64,000 nucleotides of DNA from NCBI GenBank assembly GCA_001314905.1, contig LJZT01000005.1:1-64000 (forward strand), written 5' to 3'. The position numbers were made by a program, and so were the translations under genes. Under the pieces are notes generated by a model, which worked only from the letters and a program-made list of their open reading frames with translations, made no database searches and was not told the origin of the DNA. This DNA comes from Phormidium sp. OSCR (GTDB taxonomy: Bacteria > Cyanobacteriota > Cyanobacteriia > Cyanobacteriales > Geitlerinemataceae). Of the stretch, positions 9,486 to 19,193 are shown piece by piece. Within the stretch, counting starts at the first letter, position 1. Every line of letters starts with the position of its first letter.

Positions 9486-9929
9486 TTAGCCAAACTCCTG
9501 TTCCACGACCCGCCAACGAACCGCAATCACACTCGGTTCTAAGCTAATACGGCTAATGGCTTGTTCGAGGAGTTCATCATCGCGAGTTTGGGTGACGAGT
9601 TTAGCTTTTACCTCAACTCGACCCTTGTGGGTTTCGAGATCTTCACTGTGGAGCGATCGCAGCCGCATATGACCCAAACTCAACGATTGCAGCAACAAGG
9701 CCCGAACCCGAGCCGCGTCCTCCTCCAAACAGACCAAGGAACAGTGATAACACAGTTCCACCGACAGCATCACAAACAGGGACGCACCTGTGGCGACCAG
9801 AGCATTCGTCCGTAGGCCAGCCATTCGCTGTCGCCATTGCCGCTCCAAACCAATGGCAGACCCCAATAGGAACGCCACCAAAAGGCGAATTGCAAACTCA
9901 GTCCAGTCCATTGGCCATTTCCCAAGCAT
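9486..9929 (-). pseudogene. MgtC/SapB family protein with internal in-frame deletion of the membrane domain
   Basis: MDWTEFAIRLLVAFLLGSAIGLERQWRQRMAGLRTNALVATGASLFVMLSV joins directly to the C-terminal domain ELCYHCSLVCLEEDAARVRALLLQSL; the family VSGIGFLGAGVI region is missing. Confidence 0.7.
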
Positions 9930-9948
9930 TGATTGAGGGCATTATGGA

Positions 9949-10725
9949 CTATTTCCCCATGGCTTTGACCAAACCAATGCCACTGAAGTACAACATGGCC
10001 ACGGCTCCCCCGAGCAAACTTTGAGTCAGCGGGTCCGTTGACGGGGTCAACACAGCCCCCAAAACGGCGGCCGTGAGAATCACATATCGCCAACCTGAGA
10101 GCATCTGCGAGGACGAGACAATCCCTAAGCCGCCGAGAATGGCTTGCAAGACGGGGACTTGGAAGGCAATGCCGGTACTAAACAGCAGCAGCAAAATGGT
10201 TTTGAAGTATTCATCAATGGACCATTGCTGAGCCACCACCCCTTCACCGAAGCTGACAAAAAACTTGAGAGCCGCCGGAATTAAGGCCACATAGGCAAAG
10301 ACTAACCCGACCAGAAACAGTACACTGGAGCCGAGAACGACCGGAGCAATCAGTTTCTGTTCCCGTCGCGTTAGGCCCGGCAGCACAAAGCGGACAATTT
10401 GATAGAGGATAAAGGGAGTCGCTAGGAGTAAGCCGCTGTAGCCGGCCACTTCGATGGAGACGAAGAAAAACTCCCCTGGACGAATTTGAATAAAATCTAC
10501 CCCATTGGCGGGAGCCTCTAGGAGCCGCACAATTGGCTTGACGGCAAGGAAACAGCCAATGATGGCAATGAAAACGGCGATGATGGAATAGAAAATCCGC
10601 TGTCGTAGTTCTTCGAGGTGATCGAAGATGGACATCTCTACCTCAAAGGGAGCTTCATCGAGATAGCTGTCATCCTGTTCGGGCGGTTTGGGGTCAATTT
10701 TGGGAGTTTCCGGGGGCGAAGTCAT
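9949..10725 (-). CDS. tatC: Sec-independent protein translocase TatC
   Basis: [22 protein letters not shown] … FEVPV-like [15 protein letters not shown] … [23 protein letters not shown]. Confidence 0.95.
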   Translation of the reverse strand: MTSPPETPKIDPKPPEQDDSYLDEAPFEVEMSIFDHLEELRQRIFYSIIAVFIAIIGCFLAVKPIVRLLEAPANGVDFIQIRPGEFFFVSIEVAGYSGLLLATPFILYQIVRFVLPGLTRREQKLIAPVVLGSSVLFLVGLVFAYVALIPAALKFFVSFGEGVVAQQWSIDEYFKTILLLLFSTGIAFQVPVLQAILGGLGIVSSSQMLSGWRYVILTAAVLGAVLTPSTDPLTQSLLGGAVAMLYFSGIGLVKAMGK

Positions 10726-10891
10726 GAAATCAATCGAGACAATGAATCCAAAGCTGTCGTTGAGCTGTGCCTTACATTCTAAACCGCCTCGGTTCGGTCA
10801 GTGGGGGAAACTCGCCTGCGATCGCCCGTGAAGAACCCCAAAACATGACTTAAAATAGATAACTGTGATTTGTCTTACCAGGTCTTTTACT

Positions 10892-11632
10892 GTGCTACGA
10901 TCGCTCATCGCCGATTTTCGCATCATCTTTGATCGCGACCCCGCTGCTCGTAACTGGGTGGAGGTTTTATTCTGCTACCCCGGTTTGCAAGCATTGGTGT
11001 TCCACCGCTTCGCCAACTGGCTGCATCATCTGGGACTGCCCTTTTTTCCCCGTCTGATTTCCCATTTTGCCCGCTTCATCACCGGAATTGAGATTCACCC
11101 CGGTGCAACCATTGGCCAAGGCGTGTTTATCGACCACGGGATGGGAGTCGTCATCGGGGAGACGGCGATTCTCGGCGATGGCTGTCTAATTTATCAAGGG
11201 GTCACCCTCGGCGGAACCGGTAAGGAAACCGGCAAACGTCACCCGACTCTCGGTGAAGGGGTCGTGGTTGGAGCGGGAGCCAAGGTTCTCGGGAATCTGC
11301 AAATCGGCAATAATGTCCGTATTGGAGCCGGTTCTGTGGTGCTACGGGATGTCCCCTCAGACTGCACGGTTGTCGGCGTTCCTGGGCGCGTTGTGTATCG
11401 CTCCGGGGTCCGCGTCAATCCCCTCGAACATGGCCAACTCCCTGACTCAGAAGCTCAGGTCATTCGTACCCTCGTCGATCGCATTCAAGCCCTAGAAAAA
11501 CACGTCGAGGTTCTCGAAAAGCAGGGCCAGTTAACCTCACAGCAACTCGAGCGCGTCGGAGCCGTCGCCGCTCCCAATTGCAATTTGAGCGAGCATACCC
11601 TGCAAGACTTTTTTGATGGAGCTGGCATCTAA
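10892..11632 (+). CDS. cysE: Serine O-acetyltransferase
   Basis: Hexapeptide-repeat protein: [59 protein letters not shown] at 10892 gives the usual N-terminus [21 protein letters not shown]. Confidence 0.94.
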   Translation: MLRSLIADFRIIFDRDPAARNWVEVLFCYPGLQALVFHRFANWLHHLGLPFFPRLISHFARFITGIEIHPGATIGQGVFIDHGMGVVIGETAILGDGCLIYQGVTLGGTGKETGKRHPTLGEGVVVGAGAKVLGNLQIGNNVRIGAGSVVLRDVPSDCTVVGVPGRVVYRSGVRVNPLEHGQLPDSEAQVIRTLVDRIQALEKHVEVLEKQGQLTSQQLERVGAVAAPNCNLSEHTLQDFFDGAGI

Positions 11633-11676
11633 TCCGCCATTTCATCTCTTAACCGTTCCGGCCATCTCAGGAACTA

Positions 11677-11713
11677 ACCCGTTGAGTGACAGTTGCTCAA
11701 CGGGTACTTTTTT
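11677..11713 (+). terminator. Rho-independent terminator of cysE
   Basis: ACCCGTTGAG-tgacagttg-CTCAACGGGT followed by ACTTTTTT. Confidence 0.88.
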
Positions 11714-11800
11714 GGCGTTCAACTTAGGAGAAGATTATCAAACTCGGTGAGGTTGGCGGAACGACCTCTCAACCCAGTGTAAACAGAGTCGAGGGAAGTC

Positions 11801-12695
11801 TTGGCCCGAATGTTCTTTACCCGGCTAAAATCCATGACAGAGTCAGTCCCCTTAAAACTCAAAGTGGCTAAAATTTTGGATCTCGCTGAGCCAGATGATC
11901 GAGTTGGTAAATTAATCGATCTCTTCATTTTAGGGCTTATTTTCCTCAATACCGTTGCTGTTTCCCTAGAAACAGTTAACCCGATTTTTGAACACTATTA
12001 TCGAGAGTTTAGACGTTTTGAATAATTCAGTATCTTTGTGTTTACGATTGAATATTTGCTGCGGCTTTGGAGTTGTACGATCATCCCTAAATATCGGCAT
12101 CCGATTTTAGGACGACTCAAATTCATGTTTACGCCCTTAGCGATGATTGACTTATTAGCGATTCTACCTTTTTTTTTGTCGTTATATCTGCCGTTATTTT
12201 CGCCACAATTCCGCCTGGGGCGAAGTGTGCGGCTGATACGCTTCTTTCGTGTCTTAAAATTAAATCGCTATACCGACTCACTTTCGATTTTGGTGAGAGT
12301 CTATCGCTTGAAAAAAGAGGAATTGTTTATTAGTTTTTTTTGTTTTAGTGATCTTGTTGTTTATTTCTTCAACGTTGATCTATTTGATAGAAAGTCCCGC
12401 CCAGCCGGAGGTTTTCTCCAGTATTCCGGCTGCGATTTGGTGGGGAACCATTACCCTCACCACCGTCGGCTATGGTGATGTCTATCCAGTGACGATTCTC
12501 GGACGAATCATCGGAGGGATTTTAGCCATTCTTGGGATTGGCTTATTTGCTCTCCCCGCTGGTATTTTAGCCTCTGGATTTTCGGAAGAACTGGCGGCCC
12601 GCAAAGCTAAAAAACGGGGCCGGGATGTGATTATCTGTCCCCATTGCGGCCAGGATATCAATAGTCCTCCTCATCACGAACACCCCTCCGATTAA
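11801..12695 (+). pseudogene. Voltage-gated-like K+ channel (ion transporter), disrupted by in-frame TAA and a frameshift
   Basis: ORFs 11801-12025, 12038-12478 and 12348-12695 join as …YYREFRRFE*FSIFVFTIEYLLRLW… and …EELFISFF/VLVILLFISSTLIYLIES…TITLTTVGYGDVYPVT…; S4-like RLIRFFRVLKLNRY and selectivity filter TVGYGD. Confidence 0.8.
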
Positions 12696-12806
12696 CGCCT
12701 CGAACTTAACGCCTCGAATCTCTCAACTCTCGATTCATGGCTGTACAACCTAGGAAGTCCGGTGTTCGGACGTTTCCTGTTCTCTCTAGGGATTTTAGCT
12801 TGGGAC

Positions 12807-12837
12807 TTGACATTATACTAAGGTATAGAGTTTAACC
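12807..12837 (+). promoter_or_regulatory. Probable MerR-type operator/promoter
   Basis: TTGACA followed by dyad TATAC-TAAG-GTATA (12814-12827) and AT-rich TTTAAC about 19 bp after the -35-like hexamer, just upstream of the merR-type gene. Confidence 0.65.
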
Positions 12838-12861
12838 TAGAGTCAAGGACGAACAGCGAAG

Positions 12862-13524
12862 ATGTTGAACGTTAGTCAAGTCGCCAAGCAACTTGGGGTC
12901 AACAACCAAACCCTCTATTTTTATGAGCGGATTGGTTTAATCCCTAGCCCCCAGCGAAGTTCCAATGGATATCGCGTGTTTAGCGATCGCGATGTCGAAC
13001 GGTTAAAATTCATTGTTCACCTGAAACGTTTGGGACTGTCTCTGCAAGAGATTCGCGAGATTCTGGCCTTGCAGGAAAACGATCGCCTCTCATGCGATCG
13101 CGTCTATCAACATCTCAAACTCAAGGAACAAGAAATTGACTACAAAATCCAAGAACTACAAGCGTTAAAGTCCCAACTCTTGCCCTTAATTGCAATCTGT
13201 CAAGACAGACTTAAGTCAAGGGACACTCAAGCCTGTTCAGTCCTCAATGATGTCCAACCGATTCACTCACCCACAACTCCTATGGATACCTACAAAATCG
13301 AAGTTCTCGGAACCGGCTGTAAAAAATGCCATCAACTCGAAGCCAATGCTAAAGAAGCCATCAGTCACTTAGGTGTTGACGCAGAAATTAGCCATATTAC
13401 AGACATGATGGAAATTACCAAGCGGGGGGTGATGAAAACACCGGCCCTGGTGATTGGCGATCGCGTCATGACACAAGGAAAAGTCCCCTCCGCCGCCGAA
13501 ATTGAAACCTTGATTAACGGCTAA
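12862..13524 (+). CDS. MerR family regulator fused to a C-terminal small thioredoxin-like (Thioredoxin_3) domain
   Basis: N-term VSQVAKQLGVNNQTLYFYERIGLIPSPQRSSNGYRVFSDRDVERLKFI; C-term YKIEVLGTGCKKCHQLEANAKEAI…GVMKTPALVIGDRVMTQGKVPS. Confidence 0.9.
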   Translation: MLNVSQVAKQLGVNNQTLYFYERIGLIPSPQRSSNGYRVFSDRDVERLKFIVHLKRLGLSLQEIREILALQENDRLSCDRVYQHLKLKEQEIDYKIQELQALKSQLLPLIAICQDRLKSRDTQACSVLNDVQPIHSPTTPMDTYKIEVLGTGCKKCHQLEANAKEAISHLGVDAEISHITDMMEITKRGVMKTPALVIGDRVMTQGKVPSAAEIETLING

Positions 13525-13559
13525 CCGAACCCAACACCTAGCCTTTCATTCAGTCCCCG

Positions 13560-13589
13560 TAGGGATTCTTAACCAGAATCCCTAGTTTT
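13560..13589 (+). terminator. Intrinsic hairpin (terminator/attenuator) between merR-trx and permease
   Basis: TAGGGATTCT-taacc-AGAATCCCTA followed by GTTTTC. Confidence 0.75.
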
Positions 13590-13609
13590 CTCCATTCTGG
13601 ATCACCGCC

Positions 13610-14932
13610 ATGAAAGCCGCCTCATTTTGGAAAGAAGAAAGAAACATCCTCCTGGCTGTGGTGGGAATTTTCCTGCTTTGCTTTTATCTTCCCATCGAAG
13701 CCCTACAACAGTCAGAACGCCTTGAAAACGCCTTCTGGGAATCCTTGCATCTTGTGCGTTGGTACGCTCAAGAACACGTCTTACTCTGCCTAATTCCCGC
13801 CTTTTTTATCGCCGGGGCGATCGCCGTCTTTATTAGCGAAGACTCGGTGATTAAATACCTCGGGGCCAAAGCCAACCCCATTATCGCCTACGGTGTGGCC
13901 TCCGTGTCCGGTTCAGTCTTAGCCGTCTGTTCCTGTACCGTATTGCCCTTATTTGCCGGAATTTACCGCATGGGGGCCGGGTTGGGGCCGGCGATCGCCT
14001 TCCTCTATTCCGGTCCCGCCATCAACGTCTTAGCCGTGATTCTCACCGCCCGCATTTTAGGACTTCCCCTAGGAATCGCCCGGGCCGTGGGGGCGATTAT
14101 CTTCAGTCTCATTATTGGCGGAATTATGGCCTGGCTGTTTCGTCATGAAGACTTAGAACAGATCGAATCACAACTCGATGACGACTCCCAGAGCGATCGC
14201 AGCCTCGGACAAAACGCCCTGTTCTTCGCCATTCTGGTGGGGATTCTCGTCTTCGCCAACTGGGGAGAACCCGAAAGCAGCCAGGGACTCTGGGCGGATA
14301 TTTACAACAATCGCTGGTGGTTCACGGGAGGCTTGGGTGTTGCCCTGGCGGTGATCTTAAACCGTTGGTTGAGAGTCCCTTGGGGTAAAATTCTGCTGGT
14401 GGCGATCGTGACCTTGGTGTTAGCGATACGCTTCCGGGAAACCCCTCTAGCGGCCTTTTCCTTCGCCTCTGTCGGCCTCTCCTGGCTCACCCTCACCACC
14501 CCCGGCGAACCCCAAGAATGGTTTACCGCCAGTTGGGATAACGCCAAACAAATCCTCCCCCTACTGTTGATGGGAGTCTTCATCGCCGGAGCCTTACTGG
14601 GCCGTCCCGGCCACGAAGCCCTGATTCCCTCGGACTGGGTGGCTCAACTGGTGGGTGGAAACTCCCTACAAGCCAACTTTTTTGCCTCCTTTGCTGGCTC
14701 GCTGATGTATTTTGCCACCCTCACGGAAGTCCCTATTTTACAAGGGTTAATGGGGAATGGCATGGGCGATGGGCCGGCCCTGGCCCTATTACTGGCCGGG
14801 CCAGCCTTATCGTTGCCCAATCTGCTCGTGATTCGGCAAATTATCGGCAATCAGAAAACCCTCGCCTTCCTAGTTTTGGTGGTAATTATGGCCACCCTCA
14901 GCGGCGTGATTTACGGGACGTTTTTTGCCTAA
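13610..14932 (+). CDS. DUF318/PF03773-type predicted permease (ArsP-like)
   Basis: [46 protein letters not shown] is the family signature. Confidence 0.87.
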   Translation: MKAASFWKEERNILLAVVGIFLLCFYLPIEALQQSERLENAFWESLHLVRWYAQEHVLLCLIPAFFIAGAIAVFISEDSVIKYLGAKANPIIAYGVASVSGSVLAVCSCTVLPLFAGIYRMGAGLGPAIAFLYSGPAINVLAVILTARILGLPLGIARAVGAIIFSLIIGGIMAWLFRHEDLEQIESQLDDDSQSDRSLGQNALFFAILVGILVFANWGEPESSQGLWADIYNNRWWFTGGLGVALAVILNRWLRVPWGKILLVAIVTLVLAIRFRETPLAAFSFASVGLSWLTLTTPGEPQEWFTASWDNAKQILPLLLMGVFIAGALLGRPGHEALIPSDWVAQLVGGNSLQANFFASFAGSLMYFATLTEVPILQGLMGNGMGDGPALALLLAGPALSLPNLLVIRQIIGNQKTLAFLVLVVIMATLSGVIYGTFFA

Positions 14933-15951
14933 CGGGCCATGCCGAAAACACTACCGAGGGAACGAGCCATATTAGCCGGTTCCATCGCATCCATAGCCGC
15001 CGTGGGTTCATAGCCACAATGGACCATACAATCGGCACATTTGGGATTACCACTTTTGCGTCCGTACTGACTCCAGTCGGTGTTTTCGAGCAACTCCTTG
15101 AAGCTGTCATAATGACCTTCATCGAGGAGATAGCAGGGTTTCTGCCAGCCTAAAACACTGTAACTGGGGCTGCCCCAAGGGGTACATTCGTAGTCTTTGT
15201 CTCCCATTAGGAAGTCCAAAAACAGGGGATTGTGGTTAAAGTCCCATTTCTTTTTACCGGCTTTGAAGGGCGATAAAATCTCCCGAAATAGAGCTTTTGT
15301 CTGTTCCCGTTTCAAGAAATTATCTTGATCGGGAGCTTTTTCATAGCTATAGCCTGGAGAAATCATCATGCCATCGACTCCTAACTCAGTCAAAAAGTCG
15401 AAGAACTCTTGCATTTCTTTGGGGTCTGTGCCTTCAAACACGGTGGTGTTCGTTGTGACCCGAAAACCTTTGGCTTTGGCGGCTTTGATGGCATTTACTG
15501 CGATATCAAATACCCCTTTGCGATCGACACATTCATCATGTTTGTCTCGCAAGCCATCGAGGTGAACACTAAAGGTTAGATAGGGTGATGGGGTGAATTT
15601 TGAGAGGGTTTTTTCCAGTAAAATGGCGTTGGTACAGAGATAGATAAATTTCTTGCGAGCGACTAAACCGGCGACAATTTCATCAATTTGGGGATGTAGG
15701 AGGGGTTCTCCACCGGGAATAGACACCACGGGGGCACCACATTCATCGACGGCTGCGAAACATTGTTCGGGGGTTAGATTGCGTTTGAGAATTTCTGTGG
15801 GATGCTGGATTTTACCGCAGCCGGAACAGGCTAAGTTGCAGCGATAGAGGGGTTCAAGCATTAAAACGAGGGGAAATTTTTTGCGCCCTCTTAACCGCTG
15901 TTCAACGAGATATTTACCAACGGCAACCGCCTGCTGAATTTGAATAGCCAT
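14929..15951 (-). CDS. hpnH: Adenosyl-hopene transferase HpnH (radical SAM)
   Basis: [57 protein letters not shown]; CxxxCxxC cluster motif and HpnH-type C-terminus. Confidence 0.9.
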   Translation of the reverse strand: MAIQIQQAVAVGKYLVEQRLRGRKKFPLVLMLEPLYRCNLACSGCGKIQHPTEILKRNLTPEQCFAAVDECGAPVVSIPGGEPLLHPQIDEIVAGLVARKKFIYLCTNAILLEKTLSKFTPSPYLTFSVHLDGLRDKHDECVDRKGVFDIAVNAIKAAKAKGFRVTTNTTVFEGTDPKEMQEFFDFLTELGVDGMMISPGYSYEKAPDQDNFLKREQTKALFREILSPFKAGKKKWDFNHNPLFLDFLMGDKDYECTPWGSPSYSVLGWQKPCYLLDEGHYDSFKELLENTDWSQYGRKSGNPKCADCMVHCGYEPTAAMDAMEPANMARSLGSVFGMAR

Positions 15952-16109
15952 ATGTGTTGTTTTCCTCTCACCAATAACACATCAATGGAAACCAGAAACT
16001 GGGTTAGCCTGGTTGATGTTTTGACTCGCTAGATATGGGAAATACCTAGGGCCACTATTGTAACGGAAAGCGTTGGAGTTGGCCGGGGAGATTGGCAAAA
16101 TGGAGGGGA

Positions 16110-17039
16110 TTAGGGGGAGGTGATTTCGTAGCGATCGGGGAAGGGAGTGACGTTGAGGGTTCCGGCGTCGCCGTCGAGTTCGGCGATGACACCGACGGGG
16201 AGGGCGGCGTTAACGCCGTCATGGCCGAAGGGTAAGTCGGAGACGATGGGAATGTTGAGATCTTCGAGGCGATCGCGCAACACCTCGGCTATGCTAAAAC
16301 TGGGCGTTCCTGGGGCAACCTCGCCGCGACTAAACCGCCCTAGGGCGATCCCAGCAATATGTTTGAAGCGGCCGGACATTCGCCAATGGGTGAGGAGGCG
16401 ATCGAGGCGATAGGGGAGTTCGCCGGTATCTTCAAAGGCCAGGATCGCCCCGGTTAAGTCCGGTTCGTGGGCGGTTCCAATCAGATGGGTGGCGACGGTG
16501 AGATTACCGGGAAATAAGCGTCCGACACAGCTTCCACCGCCCCAGCCTTGACCTTGGATGGGGCCGATCGCCCGCCCAGAAACCCACTTAAACAGCCGTT
16601 GTTGAGACCAATCGGGTTCGGCCGCCAAAGTGGTCAACAAGGGGGCGTGTAGCCCCGATATGCCCTCGTTGGATAAACTCCAGAGGAGGGCGGTAATATC
16701 GGAAAAGCCAATCAGCCATTTCGGGGGTAGATGGACACCCCAGTTCCAAGTTTCTAAAAGTCGGGTAGCCCCATAGCCACCGCGAAGACAGAGAATCCCC
16801 TTCACGTCGGGATCATGGAAACTGTCGTAAAGTTGTTGTCGCCGTTGGGAATCCCGGGCTGAGAGATAGCCATGTTGGTGATCCCAGCCGGGGGTGAGGA
16901 CTAGATTGTAGCCGCGATCGCGCCAAAGTTGCAGTCCCTGTTCACAAGCGGTTGTTTCTCGGAGTCCGCCACTGGGGGCGATAACATGAAGGGTATCTCC
17001 GGCTTGTAGGGATGGGGGACTTAATAAACGCAAGTGCAT
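16110..17039 (-). CDS. LD-carboxypeptidase (peptidase S66, LdcA/MccF-like)
   Basis: LHVIAPSGGLRE…GILCLRGGYGATRLLE…GFSDITALLWSLSN…GLHAPLL…EDTGELPYRLDRLLTHWRMSG; start reset to 17039 or 17057. Confidence 0.85.
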   Translation of the reverse strand: MHLRLLSPPSLQAGDTLHVIAPSGGLRETTACEQGLQLWRDRGYNLVLTPGWDHQHGYLSARDSQRRQQLYDSFHDPDVKGILCLRGGYGATRLLETWNWGVHLPPKWLIGFSDITALLWSLSNEGISGLHAPLLTTLAAEPDWSQQRLFKWVSGRAIGPIQGQGWGGGSCVGRLFPGNLTVATHLIGTAHEPDLTGAILAFEDTGELPYRLDRLLTHWRMSGRFKHIAGIALGRFSRGEVAPGTPSFSIAEVLRDRLEDLNIPIVSDLPFGHDGVNAALPVGVIAELDGDAGTLNVTPFPDRYEITSP

Positions 17040-17073
17040 AGGCTTTGAGGGGGACATTGAGGCGATCGCATCC

Positions 17074-18132
17074 TCAAGTGTACTGGTTCTTGCCGAAAAT
17101 GACCTCCAGGGCAGACACGAGACGGCGATTTTCCGGGGGACGTTTGACGGCGACACGGACAAAGCGATCGCCCAATTCCTGGAAACTCAAGCAATCTCGG
17201 ACAAAAATCCGTTGTTCTCGCAACAACAACCGTTGTAACTGATCTCCGGGCATCTGGGTTCTCACCAACAAGAAATTGGCCGCCCCCCAGTCAGCCGACA
17301 AGCCGGGAATGGCGTTAATCGCCTCCCATAGTTTCCGTTTACTCGTCTCCAACCAGTCATAGGTTCGCGCCTGAAACGCTGTATCCTGTAATACTGCGAC
17401 CCCCGCCGCAGCGGCTAAACTATTGACTGACCAAGGATCACGCCAATCCTGCCAACGTTGCAATCGGTCTGGGTGAGAAATGGCGTAGCCTAACCGTAGG
17501 CCCGGAAGCGTGTAAAACTTGGTCAGCGATCGCAAGATAATCAAATTGGGAAACTCCTCAACCCAATCAATCAGGCTTTCCTGGGATTCTGGGCGGAGAA
17601 AATCCATAAACGCCTCATCGGCCACCACTAACTTAGCTGTTTCCAAGATGGCCCGAAAACGCCAACGGGGCCAAAGTTGTCCCGTGGGATTATGGGGATT
17701 GTTAAACAATAACCCCTCTCCCGAACCGATCTGCCAAAGGGGTTGATTCCAAGCAGATACCGGACGAATCGCCGCCCCAAACGTCCGTAAGGCCCGGCCA
17801 TAATCGGAAAAGGCTGGTAGGGGCAACAAGACGCGATCGCACCCAGACAGTTCTAACCCCGCCCAGGTTAGCAGTTCAGCGGCCCCATTTCCCGGTAACA
17901 CCCAAGCTGGGTCGATATGGTGGACGTGGGCGATCGCCTCCCGCAACGGGCGATACTGAGGATCGGGATAGTTACGCAGATGCTTCAAGGCCCCATCAAT
18001 GGCCACCAACGCTGAAGCCGGAGGCCCCAGGGGGTTGATATTGGCTGAAAAATCGAGAATTTCTTCAGGTTGACATCCGGCTAGAGATGCCGCCCAAGCT
18101 AAATTTCCACCATGAATTGGAGGGTGAGTCAT
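17074..18132 (-). CDS. L-threonine-O-3-phosphate decarboxylase-like PLP aminotransferase (cobalamin biosynthesis, CobC/CobD type)
   Basis: HGGNLAWAASLAGCQPEEILDFSANINPLGPP … LRSLTKFYTLPGLRLGYAI; directly adjacent to CbiB. Confidence 0.85.
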   Translation of the reverse strand: MTHPPIHGGNLAWAASLAGCQPEEILDFSANINPLGPPASALVAIDGALKHLRNYPDPQYRPLREAIAHVHHIDPAWVLPGNGAAELLTWAGLELSGCDRVLLPLPAFSDYGRALRTFGAAIRPVSAWNQPLWQIGSGEGLLFNNPHNPTGQLWPRWRFRAILETAKLVVADEAFMDFLRPESQESLIDWVEEFPNLIILRSLTKFYTLPGLRLGYAISHPDRLQRWQDWRDPWSVNSLAAAAGVAVLQDTAFQARTYDWLETSKRKLWEAINAIPGLSADWGAANFLLVRTQMPGDQLQRLLLREQRIFVRDCLSFQELGDRFVRVAVKRPPENRRLVSALEVIFGKNQYT

Positions 18133-18155
18133 GAAAGGATGATGCAAGAGCAGTA

Positions 18156-19193
18156 TTAATGGGCTGAATTGAAGGACAACAGTGAAGACCCCAACTCATG
18201 GCTGTAGCGTACCCAGATCAACAATACTCCTATGACGGCCCCCCCGACCAGTAGACGACGGCTGAGGGTCAAGGCCTCGCGGACAACAACTGGGGTAATG
18301 GGCCGCCGAGATACTCCCAAGCGGGGTTTCTCAATCACCACCCCTTGATAAGTGTTGACACCTCCTAACTCAACCCCCAAGGCGATCGCATACGCCGATT
18401 CACTCCAACCAGAATTGGGACTAGGATCGAGGCGGGCCTGCTGGCCACAGTCTCTCCAGAAACGGCGGGGATGCCCCGAACCGAGGGCTAAACTAGCCAC
18501 CGTGAGACGACAGGGAAGCCAGGTTAAGACATCGTCCATGCGTGCACTACAACAGCCCAGGTCAGTATAGGGCGGGCGTTTATACCCCACCATGGAATCC
18601 AGGGTGCTAACGGACTTGTAGGCCAAAGCCACCACAGCCGCGCCCCCTGGAGAGATAATTGACCCAACAATTGCGTAGAATAACGGAGCCGTGACCCCAT
18701 CGACCGTATTTTCGGCTACCGTCTCTAAAACGGCCCGTAAAACTTCTTCTTCTGAGAGGGTATCGGTATCCCGGCCAACATAGTTTTTGAGTCGTTGGCG
18801 GGCCTGCTGGATATCCCCAGCGAGTAGGGGAGTTAAGACATCTTCGGCGGCTTGGCGTAAACTGCGGGCCGCGAGACAGGAGGCGAGGATAATCATAGCC
18901 ACCGCGACTCCCAGCAGGGGATGAATCCAGCTTCCTAGGGCAATCATGGCCCAGGCCATGGCCCCACTTGCAGCTATCATCAACAGCGTCAACCCGACTC
19001 CTAACCAACGTAAGCCTCGCGGTGAGTTGGTGAGGTTCAGGGCCATCTGAGTATAGGCGGAAATGAACCAACCCATGACTTGAACGGGATGCAGCCAATG
19101 CCAGGGATCGCCGATGAGTCTGTCTAATAGTAAGCCTCCGATGAGGATCGTGATGGCCAAATCCCCCTGGGATATGGAATCTCCGAGGTTCAT
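18156..19193 (-). CDS. cbiB: Adenosylcobinamide-phosphate synthase CbiB/CobD
   Basis: LLLDRLIGDPWHWLHPVQVMGWFI…GRDTDTLSEEEVLRAVLETVAENTVDGVTAPLFY…STLDSMVGYK; ATG overlaps the stop of the upstream HAD gene. Confidence 0.93.
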   Translation of the reverse strand: MNLGDSISQGDLAITILIGGLLLDRLIGDPWHWLHPVQVMGWFISAYTQMALNLTNSPRGLRWLGVGLTLLMIAASGAMAWAMIALGSWIHPLLGVAVAMIILASCLAARSLRQAAEDVLTPLLAGDIQQARQRLKNYVGRDTDTLSEEEVLRAVLETVAENTVDGVTAPLFYAIVGSIISPGGAAVVALAYKSVSTLDSMVGYKRPPYTDLGCCSARMDDVLTWLPCRLTVASLALGSGHPRRFWRDCGQQARLDPSPNSGWSESAYAIALGVELGGVNTYQGVVIEKPRLGVSRRPITPVVVREALTLSRRLLVGGAVIGVLLIWVRYSHELGSSLLSFNSAH

